A DNA stretch of 64,000 nt. Origin: P36-A1 sp049478495 (lineage in GTDB: Bacteria > Bacillota_I > Bacilli_A > JAJDGJ01). The notes under the pieces were generated by a model. It did no database searches. It saw only the letters and a list, made by a program, of their open reading frames with translations, and was not told the DNA's origin. Below, in pieces: positions 8,084 to 15,717 of the stretch (the first letter of the stretch is position 1; the number at the start of each line of letters is the position of its first letter). The stretch covers positions 1,302,001 through 1,366,000 of the forward strand of contig NZ_CP168083.1 of NCBI RefSeq assembly GCF_049478495.1, read 5' to 3'. Made by a program: the position numbers and the translations under genes.

Positions 8084-8571
8084 TAATAACCATCTGCTTG
8101 TCTTTGGTGGTTTGTTTTATTCTTTTCCATATAGGCATTTATAATATCATCTTTAGTAAAGTTTAGACTAATTGCTACTTTAATATACTGTTCAAATAAT
8201 TTATGAATGTTCTCATTGTTAAAATTATCATTTAAATTTGTTGCTAATGTGAATACTTTTATAAATTGTTGAGTTAATGATTGTTTATCATTTTCAACAT
8301 TAAAATCTAATTGTATATCAAGATCATTTGCTAATGATACTAAAAAATGTATTCCATCAACATATTCTTCTAATATTACTTCTTTAGCTGAAGCATCTTT
8401 TAAAGACCAATATTTGAATGTTCTTGTTTCATTTGCTAGTTCACCTAATTCTACTAAAAAAGCTAATATTCTTTTTGATTTAGTATCATGGTTGTTAACA
8501 TTATGTATAGCTGCAATTTTTTGATCTAAATCAGCTTGTATTGGTTTAATTTTTTCTAAATTTATTTCCAT
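8083..8571 (-). CDS. Dimeric all-alpha dUTP diphosphatase (dUTPase type 2)
   Basis: This 162-aa helical protein belongs to the MazG-like all-alpha NTP pyrophosphatase superfamily. The motif FLVELGELANETRTFKYWS (residues about 38-56) supplies the ExxE metal ligands, and EEYVDGIHFLVSLAND (about 69-84) supplies the second E...D pair. The expected reaction is dUTP to dUMP plus pyrophosphate, lowering uracil in DNA and feeding thymidylate synthesis. It sits directly after the rplT terminator as the first gene of a two-gene unit with the YgjP-like gene. Confidence 0.85.
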   Translation of the reverse strand: MEINLEKIKPIQADLDQKIAAIHNVNNHDTKSKRILAFLVELGELANETRTFKYWSLKDASAKEVILEEYVDGIHFLVSLANDLDIQLDFNVENDKQSLTQQFIKVFTLATNLNDNFNNENIHKLFEQYIKVAISLNFTKDDIINAYMEKNKTNHQRQADGY

Positions 8572-8601
8572 TGTATTTTCTCCTATTCATAATTTTTAAT
8601 T

Positions 8602-8634
8602 AAAAAAAAGCTAAAATACAACCGTATTTTAGCC
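8602..8634 (-). terminator. Intrinsic terminator of infC-rpmI-rplT
   Basis: GCTAAAATAC and GTATTTTAGC form a perfect 10-bp stem with an AACC loop. The minus strand continues with eight T residues. Confidence 0.92.
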
Positions 8635-8641
8635 TGATTAA

Positions 8642-9148
8642 TTATTTAAGTAAATCGATTAATTCTTCTTTTTTCATTGCAGAATAACCAGTTTTACCTG
8701 CTTCTTTAGCCATAGCTCTTAATTCTACGACAGTTTTATCTTCTAAACTTTCAGTTGCAACAGCAGTTTCTTCTACAGTTACTGTAGTTTTTCCTTCTAA
8801 TGCATCTTTAGCTTGGTTTACAATAATTTCAAAACCTTTTTCATCGTGAATAGCCATTTCTGAAAGCATTTTTCTATTGATTTCAATTCCAGCTAATTTT
8901 AAACCATGAGTTAATCTTGAATATGAAATATCATGCATTCTTGCTGCTGCATTGATTCTTGCAATCCATAATCTTCTCATGTTTCTTTTTAGTTGTTTTC
9001 TATCTCTAAAAGCATATTGTAATGATTTCATTACCTGCTCATTTGCTGTTCTATAAAGCTTGCTTTTTGATCCATAATAACCTTTTGCAAGTTTTAATAC
9101 TTTTTTACGTCTATTTCTTGCGACGTTTCCACCTTTTACTCTTGCCAT
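8642..9148 (-). CDS. rplT: Ribosomal protein L20 (bL20) with a C-terminal Rho-N/SAP-like extension
   Basis: Residues 1-117 are a normal L20: [20 protein letters not shown], then the conserved [20 protein letters not shown] and [19 protein letters not shown] blocks. L20 is usually about 118 aa; this protein has 168. The extra 50 residues are a Thr/Val/Glu linker followed by [18 protein letters not shown] and [11 protein letters not shown]. That pattern matches the small helix-loop-helix domain at the N-terminus of Rho and in SAP-like nucleic-acid-binding modules. Translation starts with a good AGGAGG. L20 binds 23S rRNA during 50S assembly and, in Bacillota, represses this operon through the leader. 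Confidence 0.93.
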   Translation of the reverse strand: MARVKGGNVARNRRKKVLKLAKGYYGSKSKLYRTANEQVMKSLQYAFRDRKQLKRNMRRLWIARINAAARMHDISYSRLTHGLKLAGIEINRKMLSEMAIHDEKGFEIIVNQAKDALEGKTTVTVEETAVATESLEDKTVVELRAMAKEAGKTGYSAMKKEELIDLLK

Positions 9149-9176
9149 GTTTTTCGTTTCCTCCTTATATTATTAA

Positions 9177-9371
9177 TTATTTAACTAATAATGTTTTGAT
9201 TCTTTTGTAATCGCTCTTAGAAATTAATGATGCTTTTCTAAGTTGTCTTCTTTGTTTCGTTGATTTTCTTGGTGCTAAGTGAGAAGTATAAGCACGTCCT
9301 CTTTTAAGTTTTCCTGTTCCTGTTTTCTTAACACGTTTAGCTAAACCACGGTGTGATTTCATTTTTGGCAT
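9177..9371 (-). CDS. rpmI: Ribosomal protein L35 (bL35)
   Basis: The protein has 64 aa, the normal length. It opens [20 protein letters not shown] and is strongly basic, with the family pattern [18 protein letters not shown]. It lies between infC and rplT, the conserved order in nearly all bacteria, and is part of the 50S subunit. Confidence 0.97.
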   Translation of the reverse strand: MPKMKSHRGLAKRVKKTGTGKLKRGRAYTSHLAPRKSTKQRRQLRKASLISKSDYKRIKTLLVK

Positions 9372-9389
9372 AATCTTCTTCCTCCTATG

Positions 9390-9935
9390 CTATTTCTTTT
9401 TAGGTGCAACAAACATGATCATGTTGTTACCCTCTAACTTAGGTGCTTTTTCCACCACTGCTATATCTTCGATACCTGCAATAAAGTTTTTCATAATTTC
9501 TCTACCTATATCAGTATGAGCCATTTGACGTCCTCTAAATCGCATTGCTACTTTTAATTTGTCACCTTTTTCTAAGAACTTACGTGCATTTTTTAATTTT
9601 GTATTAACATCGTTAGTATCAATTACTGGTGATAATCTAATTTCTTTTGTATCTTGAATTTTCTGATTCTTTTTTGCTTCTTTAGCTTTCTTTTGAGCTT
9701 CGAAACGATATTTTCCATAGTCAATTATTTTGGCTACTGGTGGGTTTGCTTTTGCTGCAACCACAACTAAGTCTAAGTTTTTTTCTAAAGCCATTTTCAT
9801 TGCTTCTTTAGTGTTAATAACACCAACTTGTACCCCTTTATCGTCAATTAATAATACTTCTCTTGCTCTAATAGCCTCATTTACCAAATCATCATTTTTG
9901 GCAAATCCTTTATTTCCTGAACCAAATTTACTAAT
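9390..9935 (-). CDS. infC: Translation initiation factor IF-3, probable ATT start
   Basis: IF3 binds the 30S subunit and checks start-codon pairing. The N-domain (LVNEAIRAREVLLIDDKGVQ), the KKNQKIQDTKEIRLSP linker and the C-domain (KLKNARKFLEKGDKLKVAMRF, RGRQMAHTDIG) are all present. An ATG at 9950 opens the same frame, but it would place the only good ribosome-binding site, GGAGGG (9948-9943), inside codons 1-3. The ATT at 9935 lies 7 bases after that site and starts M-SKFG, as in IF3 genes known to begin at AUU. A rare start lets IF3 repress its own mRNA. ATT at 9938 is the alternative. Confidence 0.92.
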   Translation of the reverse strand: MSKFGSGNKGFAKNDDLVNEAIRAREVLLIDDKGVQVGVINTKEAMKMALEKNLDLVVVAAKANPPVAKIIDYGKYRFEAQKKAKEAKKNQKIQDTKEIRLSPVIDTNDVNTKLKNARKFLEKGDKLKVAMRFRGRQMAHTDIGREIMKNFIAGIEDIAVVEKAPKLEGNNMIMFVAPKKK

Positions 9936-9942
9936 AATAGTG

Positions 9943-9948
9943 CCCTCC
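9943..9948 (-). promoter_or_regulatory. Ribosome-binding site that decides the infC start
   Basis: GGAGGG on the minus strand lies 4 and 7 bases before two successive ATT codons and overlaps an in-frame ATG. This arrangement argues for an AUU start and against the ATG. Confidence 0.75.
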
Positions 9949-9962
9949 ATTTCATTTTAATA

Positions 9963-10090
9963 AAAAAACACTCTGTAAAAAGAGTGTTACATTTTCTCAA
10001 TAAGGTTTTGTCTCTACATACTGTATCGTCAGTGACCTTTACCCATAACTATTTTGTCATCGGGTGAGATTTGCATCTTCTTTCCACGCA
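9963..10090 (-). ncRNA. L20 leader (autoregulatory 5' UTR of infC-rpmI-rplT)
   Basis: The 5' leader runs from the promoter start near 10090 to a terminator hairpin: AACACTCT and AGAGTGTT with a T-run at 9963-9990. It contains GGGTAAAGGTCACTGACGA (about 10043-10025), the kind of sequence found in the L20 leader of Bacillota, where L20 binding favours the terminator. Its position directly before infC fits. Confidence 0.8.
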
Positions 10091-10096
10091 CTTGTA

Positions 10097-10125
10097 ATTA
10101 TATCAAAATTAACTTTAACTGTCAA
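10097..10125 (-). promoter_or_regulatory. Consensus promoter of infC-rpmI-rplT
   Basis: The minus strand has TTGACA (10125-10120), a 17-base spacer and TATAAT (10102-10097), a perfect match to the housekeeping promoter. The IS30 element lies just upstream, its flanking repeat 34 bases from the -35 box. Confidence 0.93.
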
Positions 10126-10158
10126 TACTATATACAATTAAGTTGAAAGCTTATATAT

Positions 10159-10172
10159 AAGCAATTTTAACT
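10159..10172. repeat. Left flanking direct repeat of the IS30 element
   Basis: AAGCAATTTTAACT, also found at 11865-11878. It directly abuts the left terminal inverted repeat, so it is a probable 14-bp target duplication. A 14-bp palindrome (10149-10162) overlaps it on the left. Confidence 0.75.
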
Positions 10173-10200
10173 GTAAAGTGTAAAGTTAACTTCTACACTT
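10173..10200. repeat. Left terminal inverted repeat of the IS30 element
   Basis: It begins GTAAAGTGTAAA and ends TTCTACACTT, matching the reverse complement of 11836-11863 except for four central positions. Confidence 0.85.
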
Positions 10201-10212
10201 CCACTTAATTCG

Positions 10213-10269
10213 TAGAATTAAGTCTTACATCGATTATCATTAAAATATCAGTAGAAGTTAGTCTTACAC
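10213..10269 (+). repeat. Two left subterminal copies of the 18-bp motif
   Basis: TAGAATTAAGTCTTACAT at 10213-10230 and TAGAAGTTAGTCTTACAC at 10252-10269 are direct copies of the motif in the terminal repeats. They are possible transposase-binding sites. Confidence 0.75.
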
Positions 10270-10328
10270 AGGTATACAATAGTATTAATAGATTTCGCTT
10301 TTTATATTTTTATGAAAGAGTGATTAGT

Positions 10329-11591
10329 ATGGAAACAAACAAAGGTAAACATTTAACTTTAGTAGAAAGAGAATACATTGAAAGTAAACTTAAAGAACTT
10401 GCTACTAAAACTTCAATCGCTAAAGATTTAGGTAAAAGTAAATCTACAATAAGCAAAGAAATTAAAAATCATCGATACTTATATATTAAGTCTTATTCAA
10501 GAGATAGAAGTCTTGTATTTGATTGTATTCATATGCAAGAATGTAAAGTTAATAAATGTAATAATACTTGCTCTGATTATTCAATGATACCTTGTAAGCA
10601 TAGAGATAAAATAATCGGTGTTTGTAATGGATGTGTTGATATAGTTAGCTGTAGATATACTAGGTATAGATATGATGCGAAAAGAGCTCAAAATGAATAT
10701 GAGTATTCACTTGTAGATTCACGTATAGGTGTAAACCTTACTACTTCTCAAGCTTCAATTATCGGTTCTATTATCAAACCTTTAATAAATAATGGACATT
10801 CTCCATATGCGATTATTAAATCTAATGATAATTTAAATATTTGTGAAAAGACACTCTATAATTATATTTCTAATGGAGTCTTTTCTAAAGATGGTTTAAT
10901 AGATCTCGATTTAAGATGTAAAGTATCAAGAAAAGTAAAAAAAATTAAATCAAAGCCAAGAAATAATAGAGCTTATTTAACCAACAGAAAGTTTAATGAC
11001 TTTGAAAAATATTTATTGGAACATGCTTCATCCTCTGTAGTAGAAATGGATACAGTATATAATAATATATCAACTGGTCCATTTATTCAGACTTTTTATA
11101 TTAGAAAATTCAAAATTATGATTGGGGTCTATCAAAATGAAAAATCTATGGAAGCAATGGTAAATGGTCTAAAATATTTAAAGTCTTTACTTGGAGATGA
11201 CTTATATAAAAATATATTTCAGGTGATTTTAACAGATAGAGGTAGTGAATTTTATGCAACTGATAAAATTGAAGAATTAGGTAGTAAATTATTTTATTGT
11301 GATCCAATGGCTTCATATCAAAAAGCAAATGTTGAAAGAGGCCATGTAACATTGCGATATATATTGCCAAAAGAAAAAGATCTAAATAATCTTGGCTTAA
11401 AATCACAAGAAGATTTAGATCTAATCTTTTCACATATTAATTCATATCCAGTTGAAACTTGTAATGGTAAATCACCAATTAATTATATGAAATATTTTAT
11501 TGATAACACCAATGAAATATTACAATTACTAAAAATTAGTGAAATAGAACCTTCAAGTATAATACTTAAGCCAAAACTTATAAAGAAATAA
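10329..11591 (+). CDS. IS30-family transposase
   Basis: The N-terminus (residues about 1-50) is a helix-turn-helix with LTLVEREYIESKLKEL and SKSTISKEIKNHR, typical of IS30. A Cys-rich stretch around residues 60-110 (CKVNKCNNTCSDY, CKHR, CNGCVDIVSC) may bind zinc. The catalytic rve domain shows the DDE triad: VEMDTVYN (first Asp), LTDRGSEF (second Asp) and KANVERGHVTLRYILPK (Glu). I chose ATG 10329 rather than the in-frame GTG at 10320, which lies on the purine-rich site. The frame is intact, 420 aa. Confidence 0.93.
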   Translation: METNKGKHLTLVEREYIESKLKELATKTSIAKDLGKSKSTISKEIKNHRYLYIKSYSRDRSLVFDCIHMQECKVNKCNNTCSDYSMIPCKHRDKIIGVCNGCVDIVSCRYTRYRYDAKRAQNEYEYSLVDSRIGVNLTTSQASIIGSIIKPLINNGHSPYAIIKSNDNLNICEKTLYNYISNGVFSKDGLIDLDLRCKVSRKVKKIKSKPRNNRAYLTNRKFNDFEKYLLEHASSSVVEMDTVYNNISTGPFIQTFYIRKFKIMIGVYQNEKSMEAMVNGLKYLKSLLGDDLYKNIFQVILTDRGSEFYATDKIEELGSKLFYCDPMASYQKANVERGHVTLRYILPKEKDLNNLGLKSQEDLDLIFSHINSYPVETCNGKSPINYMKYFIDNTNEILQLLKISEIEPSSIILKPKLIKK

Positions 11592-11652
11592 ACCGTAACG
11601 AATTAATATCAAAATAAGCGAAATTCTATCGAATGAATGAATACATACATAG

Positions 11653-11820
11653 TAGAAGTTAGTGTTACAACATTACAAAATTACAAAACTACTATGATTT
11701 TCAGTGTGTAGAAATTAGTCTTACTTTGAATATAAGTATACCACTATAGATAAGTATTGAAAGTAAACATCACTAAAAAAACACCTTTTAATCGTTAGAT
11801 ATAGAATTTAGTATTACATG
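11653..11820 (+). repeat. Three right subterminal copies of the 18-bp motif
   Basis: Copies start at 11653 (TAGAAGTTAGTGTTACAA), 11709 (TAGAAATTAGTCTTACTT) and 11803 (TAGAATTTAGTATTACAT). All are in the same orientation and are followed by a fourth copy inside the terminal repeat at 11841. Confidence 0.75.
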
Positions 11821-11835
11821 AACCATCTATAGCCT

Positions 11836-11863
11836 AAGTGTAGAATTAAGTTTTACACTTTAC
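11836..11863. repeat. Right terminal inverted repeat of the IS30 element
   Basis: It starts AAGTGTAGAATTAAG and ends CACTTTAC. It is the inverted partner of 10173-10200. Confidence 0.85.
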
Positions 11864-11864
11864 C

Positions 11865-11878
11865 AAGCAATTTTAACT
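11865..11878. repeat. Right flanking direct repeat of the IS30 element
   Basis: An exact 14-base copy of 10159-10172, one base outside the right terminal repeat. Confidence 0.75.
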
Positions 11879-12143
11879 CAGCTTCTCTATTCTATCATAT
11901 CTTTATATTTATTACTAGAAGTAATTATAAAACAATTAGTAAAATATTATTATCTTATGTTTTATGTGATTATGTAGCTGAATCATTATTTATTTAAATT
12001 TTTAGTTTATATAATATTAAAATTGTTTTAAAAACATAATTATGAATATAACTATAATAGTAGTAATACATAATTCAGCCTGAAAAAAACTTTAGTTAAC
12101 CATTATTTTACGATATTTTTATTTTACTAGTCTTTTTTTGTGT
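11879..12143. other. Intergenic AT-rich stretch before the TPP riboswitch
   Basis: I see no gene here. The right part probably holds the ykoF promoter: TATATT at 12144-12149 with an upstream TG (extended -10). Confidence 0.5.
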
Positions 12144-12175
12144 TATATTTATTACATACAATTTAATACATTCTT

Positions 12176-12256
12176 TTCCACTAGGGGCGCTTAATGCTGA
12201 GATGGTCTTTTCCTGTCCCTTTGAACCTGATTTGGTTAGTACCAACGTAGGGAAGT
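12176..12256 (+). ncRNA. TPP riboswitch (THI element)
   Basis: The conserved strings are all present and in order: ACTAGGGGCGC, CTGAGATGG, CCCTTTGAACCTGATTTGG, TTAGTACCAACGTAGGGAAGTG. The aptamer controls the following YkoFEDC transport genes, which is a classic pairing. Thiamine pyrophosphate binding should favour the terminator at 12274-12310. Confidence 0.96.
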
Positions 12257-12273
12257 GATTACGATTTAACACG

Positions 12274-12310
12274 TAACCGTTTTTGTTCAGTGGAATAAGC
12301 ACGGTTTTTT
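12274..12310 (+). terminator. Riboswitch-controlled terminator
   Basis: AACCGT (12275-12280) and ACGGTT (12301-12306) form the stem, followed by a T-run, between the TPP aptamer and the ykoF ribosome-binding site (TTGGAGG). Confidence 0.75.
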
Positions 12311-12338
12311 TGTATATAAATTTTTTGGAGGTATTAAA

Positions 12339-12950
12339 ATGCAAAACAAAGCACAATGTGGTTGCACTGGTAATATTAATATTACTGGTTGCCGTCTATC
12401 GTATTATCCTATGTCTAATGATTATGTCAATATAATATTAGATGCTGTTAAAGATGTAGATTCAAGTAAGGTTTATAGTAAAACTGATTTATTTTCAACA
12501 ATGTATCGTGGAAGTCAATCTTATGTAGTACATACTGCTAAGCAGTTATTTACTAATGCTTATCACAAAGATATTCATAGTGTTTGTGAATTAACTTTTT
12601 CTAAAGGCTGTCCTGGAGATGTTGATGCTGATGTTATTATTCAAGAAAATGAGCTGGATAATTTAGATGTAAAAACTGATGATTCTTTTCTAGTACATGC
12701 TAAGTATTCTTTTTATGTTTTTGGAGATAATGATTATATGAAAGAAATTATGTATATTGTAGAACTTGCAAATAAATATAATTTAAAACCTACTAGTGAT
12801 CACTATGTAACTCTTTTAACTGGTTCTGCTAAAGATATGTTTGATTATTTCAATGAAGTTTTAAGTTATTCTTTTAAAAACTTGAATCACTATGTTTTAG
12901 AAGCAACTTTAAGTGTAAACAGTCCTAGTTTAAAAGGAGAAACTCTATAA
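12339..12950 (+). CDS. ykoF: YkoF-family thiamine/HMP-binding protein
   Basis: The 203-aa length matches YkoF (about 200 aa), a tandem ferredoxin-like (MTH1187/YkoF) fold that binds thiamine or hydroxymethylpyrimidine. The two repeats are seen as GCRLSYYPMSNDYVNIILDA (N-terminal half) and FLVHAKYSFYVFGDNDYMKE (C-terminal half). The N-terminus holds two cysteines (CGCTG). It is the first gene after the TPP riboswitch and touches ykoE by one base. The protein is cytosolic and assists the transporter; its precise role is not settled. Confidence 0.88.
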   Translation: MQNKAQCGCTGNINITGCRLSYYPMSNDYVNIILDAVKDVDSSKVYSKTDLFSTMYRGSQSYVVHTAKQLFTNAYHKDIHSVCELTFSKGCPGDVDADVIIQENELDNLDVKTDDSFLVHAKYSFYVFGDNDYMKEIMYIVELANKYNLKPTSDHYVTLLTGSAKDMFDYFNEVLSYSFKNLNHYVLEATLSVNSPSLKGETL

Positions 12951-13537
12951 TGAAAAATATGTATAAATGGGAATTAAAAGACATAATTATGATTGGTCTA
13001 ATTTCAATTATTTTTGGAATTATTTATTTAGGAGCTGTTCATATTGGTATTTATTTAGGAGTTTTACTAACACCTCTTGGTTTAGGTATCTTAGCTAATG
13101 AATTTATTTTTGGAATTTGGTTTATGGCGGCAACACTTGCTGTTTATATTATTAGAAAACCAGGAGTTGCTACAATAGCTGAAATGCTTGCAGCTTTAAT
13201 TGAAGTTTTTTTAGGAAACATGTATGGCCCAATTATTTTTGTGTCTGGTTTAGTTCAAGGTATTGGTTCTGAAGCAGCTTTCTTTGCAACTTCATATAAA
13301 AGTTATTCAATGAAAACTTTTACTATATCTGCTTTAGGTGCAACAATTACAAGCTTTATTTGGGGATTCTTCCGTTCTAATTTTACAGGTATCTCTATTG
13401 GAATGTTAGTTGCGATTTTTGTAATTAGATTTATTTCAGCTTGGTTTTTTAGTGGATTTTTAGTTAAAAAATTAGTAGATGCATTAGCTAAGACTGGTGT
13501 TTTAGAAAACTATGAAATAAACAACAATGAAGTCTAA
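12950..13537 (+). CDS. ykoE: ECF transporter substrate-binding component, thiamine/HMP type
   Basis: The protein has 195 aa with five to six hydrophobic helices. The opening YKWELKDIIMIGLISIIFGI and the central PGVATIAEMLAALIEVFLGN and SEAAFFATSYK blocks are characteristic of YkoE. It confers thiamine or HMP specificity and docks on the T and A components encoded next. It sits between ykoF and ykoD with one-base overlaps on both sides. Confidence 0.92.
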   Translation: MKNMYKWELKDIIMIGLISIIFGIIYLGAVHIGIYLGVLLTPLGLGILANEFIFGIWFMAATLAVYIIRKPGVATIAEMLAALIEVFLGNMYGPIIFVSGLVQGIGSEAAFFATSYKSYSMKTFTISALGATITSFIWGFFRSNFTGISIGMLVAIFVIRFISAWFFSGFLVKKLVDALAKTGVLENYEINNNEV

Positions 13538-14946
13538 TGTCTTTAGTTATAAAAGATTTCAGTTTATCATTTAAAGAATATACTTTATTTAATAAATTAA
13601 ATCTTGAATTTGAAAATAATTCTTTCAATCTAGTTACTGGTGTTAGTGGAAGTGGAAAATCTACATTGTTTCATTTCATTTCTAATTCTTTAAATAAATC
13701 TTCAATTAAATTTGAAGGTAATGTTTTTATTGATGATATTGACTTATATGAATTAAATAATCAAGATAGATGTCATTATTTATCTTTGATGTTTCAAAAC
13801 CCTGATTTACAGTTTTGTATGGATACTGTTGAAAATGAACTAATATTTTGCTTAGAAAATATTAATTGTGATCCCTTATTAATTAAAGATAAAGTTATGA
13901 ATGCTTTAAACTTTGTAAATATCTGCCATTTGCAAACTAGAGTGCTTTCAACTTTATCTGGAGGTCAAAAACAGTTAGTTGCTTTAGCATGTAATTATAT
14001 ACTTGATAGTGATGTCTGGTTGTTAGATGAACCTTTTGCCAATGTTGACCCTGACACAACTAGACTACTGATCAAGAAATTAGTACAACTACAACACGAT
14101 AAAAATAAAACTATTATTATTATCGATCACAAAATTGATAAATTATTAGCTTTCAGTGATAATATATATGTCTTAGATAATAAAACAATAACAGTATATA
14201 ATAAAGATAATTATCCTAATACTGAAAACTATAATTTTATTTATCCTAATTTACATACCAAAGAAGTATTATTTGAACTAGAAAATTTTATACCTTTATT
14301 AAAGGATAATAGTGAAGCTAATGTCTGTTTAACTACTAAAATATATCAAGGTAGCATTATTGCTATTACTGGTGTAAGTGGTATTGGAAAAAGTAGTTTT
14401 TTAAACAGTTTAGCTGGTATGAATAGTTATAAGGGTAAAGCATTGTATAAAAAGACTGACTTATGTAAATTTAATAAAAAAATTTATTATAAAGATATAG
14501 GTTATGTTTTCCAAAACCCTATTGATCAATTTCTAACTAATAATTTAAAGCAAGAATTAGAACTGTCTTTAAAAAACTTTATGGATGAAACAAAGATAGC
14601 AAGTACTATTTTAAATGTTTTAAATAACTTAAGTTTAGCAAATAAAGAAGATTTATCTCCCTATAAATTAAGTCAAGGACAACAAAGAAGGTTTGCATTA
14701 TCTTTAATAACTAGTAGAAATGTACAATTATTGCTATGTGATGAGCCAACATATGGTCAAGATTATAATAATGTAATTAAAGTTATTAATATGCTAATTG
14801 ATAAGAATAATCATAATAATACTACAATTATTTATACTACTCATGATTATGAATTGGCCAGTGCTTTTTCACATGTTCATTTACACTTTACTAATGATGG
14901 TATTCAATTATTGAAAAATACTATAGATGGTGATATATCATGCTAA
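13537..14946 (+). CDS. ykoD: ECF transporter ATPase with two fused nucleotide-binding domains
   Basis: The 469-aa protein contains two ABC ATPase halves. Half one has Walker A GVSGSGKST (about residue 37), signature TLSGGQKQL and Walker B VWLLDEPFANVDP. Half two has GVSGIGKSS, signature KLSQGQQRR and LLLCDEPTYGQD. Both look catalytically competent, although the second Walker A and the second D-loop region are less canonical. It powers thiamine/HMP uptake with YkoC and YkoE. It overlaps ykoC by 7 bases. Confidence 0.92.
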   Translation: MSLVIKDFSLSFKEYTLFNKLNLEFENNSFNLVTGVSGSGKSTLFHFISNSLNKSSIKFEGNVFIDDIDLYELNNQDRCHYLSLMFQNPDLQFCMDTVENELIFCLENINCDPLLIKDKVMNALNFVNICHLQTRVLSTLSGGQKQLVALACNYILDSDVWLLDEPFANVDPDTTRLLIKKLVQLQHDKNKTIIIIDHKIDKLLAFSDNIYVLDNKTITVYNKDNYPNTENYNFIYPNLHTKEVLFELENFIPLLKDNSEANVCLTTKIYQGSIIAITGVSGIGKSSFLNSLAGMNSYKGKALYKKTDLCKFNKKIYYKDIGYVFQNPIDQFLTNNLKQELELSLKNFMDETKIASTILNVLNNLSLANKEDLSPYKLSQGQQRRFALSLITSRNVQLLLCDEPTYGQDYNNVIKVINMLIDKNNHNNTTIIYTTHDYELASAFSHVHLHFTNDGIQLLKNTIDGDISC

Positions 14947-15644
14947 ATATATTAAACCCTTCAATAAAATGTTTATTATTTTTAATAACAGGCTTAGTTT
15001 TAGCTTTTCAAAGTAATATTTATTTTGATTTAGCTTTATTATCATTCTTAATAGTATGCCTTTTGTTGTCTAAAATAAATTATTTAACATTTATTAAAAC
15101 ATTCTTAATTGTTTCAATTGCCTGTTTAAGTTTATATTTTTCAGCAAGTAATTTTTATGCCTTAGAAAACCAAAGTAATATTGCCTTTTTTAATATTGTT
15201 ACTGATAGTAAAAGTATGTATGCCTTTGAGCTTGTAGCACGAACTTATGGTTATTTTATGCTAGGTGCTGCCTTTACTTTAACTACTGATGTAATAGATT
15301 TTTCTTATTCAATGCAACAGCAATTAAAATTACCACCAAAATTTGTTTATGGTATAATTGCTTGCCTTAATATGATGCCTCTTTTAAAAAATGAATATTT
15401 TAAACTAAAGTATAGTTTTAAAGCTCGTGGTTTAAACCCTTCTTTACTTAATATTAATTTATATTTACCCTTGCTTGTAAAATCGGTTTATTATTCAAAT
15501 GCGCTTGCTTTAGCTATGGAATCTAAAGGTTTTAGTGATGATGCTTTACGTAGTTGTTATCATAAAACTAATATTAATTGGTATGATTATTTATTCATAT
15601 TATTATTTAGTCTATTTATTATTGTTATTAGAATTATATTATAA
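14940..15644 (+). CDS. ykoC: ECF transporter transmembrane (T) component
   Basis: This 234-aa integral membrane protein has about five helices. The coupling-helix signature is FKARGLNPS (about residue 160) and a second copy lies at MESKGFSDDA, matching the two short Ala/Arg-Gly motifs that T components use to contact the ATPases. It is the last gene of the TPP-controlled operon and is followed by a bidirectional terminator. Confidence 0.9.
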   Translation: MLNILNPSIKCLLFLITGLVLAFQSNIYFDLALLSFLIVCLLLSKINYLTFIKTFLIVSIACLSLYFSASNFYALENQSNIAFFNIVTDSKSMYAFELVARTYGYFMLGAAFTLTTDVIDFSYSMQQQLKLPPKFVYGIIACLNMMPLLKNEYFKLKYSFKARGLNPSLLNINLYLPLLVKSVYYSNALALAMESKGFSDDALRSCYHKTNINWYDYLFILLFSLFIIVIRIIL

Positions 15645-15660
15645 AAATTAAAATAACCTA

Positions 15661-15694
15661 AAAAAATGGTATTACTTTAAAAGTAATACCATTT
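15661..15694. terminator. Bidirectional terminator between ykoC and hpf
   Basis: AAATGGTATTACTT and AAGTAATACCATTT form a perfect 14-bp stem around TAA. It serves ykoC from the left and hpf from the right, although the T-run is short on the plus side. Confidence 0.8.
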
Positions 15695-15717
15695 GTTGTT
15701 ATGTAAGTAATATATAT

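Larger units (their letters stand above)
10173..11864 (+). mobile_element. IS30-family insertion sequence, about 1.69 kb
   Basis: The element holds one transposase gene between 28-base imperfect terminal inverted repeats (10173-10200 and 11836-11863, 24 of 28 positions matching) and is flanked by a 14-bp direct repeat. At 1.69 kb it is longer than the usual 1.0-1.3 kb of the family. The extra length lies in non-coding flanks (about 130 and 270 bases) that carry further copies of the terminal motif TAGAANTWAGTNTTACA. Long, variable target duplications are known for the mycoplasma relative IS1630. The element appears complete and possibly active. Confidence 0.85.

Noticed and set aside
10173..11864. 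The repeated 18-bp motifs around the IS30 transposase as a CRISPR array
   Set aside because: Spacing is irregular (39, 56, 94 and 38 bases on the two sides), copies are in both flanks of a transposase, and there are no cas genes.
12108..12356. Minus-strand ORF of 82 aa
   Set aside because: It lies antisense to the TPP riboswitch and the ykoF start.
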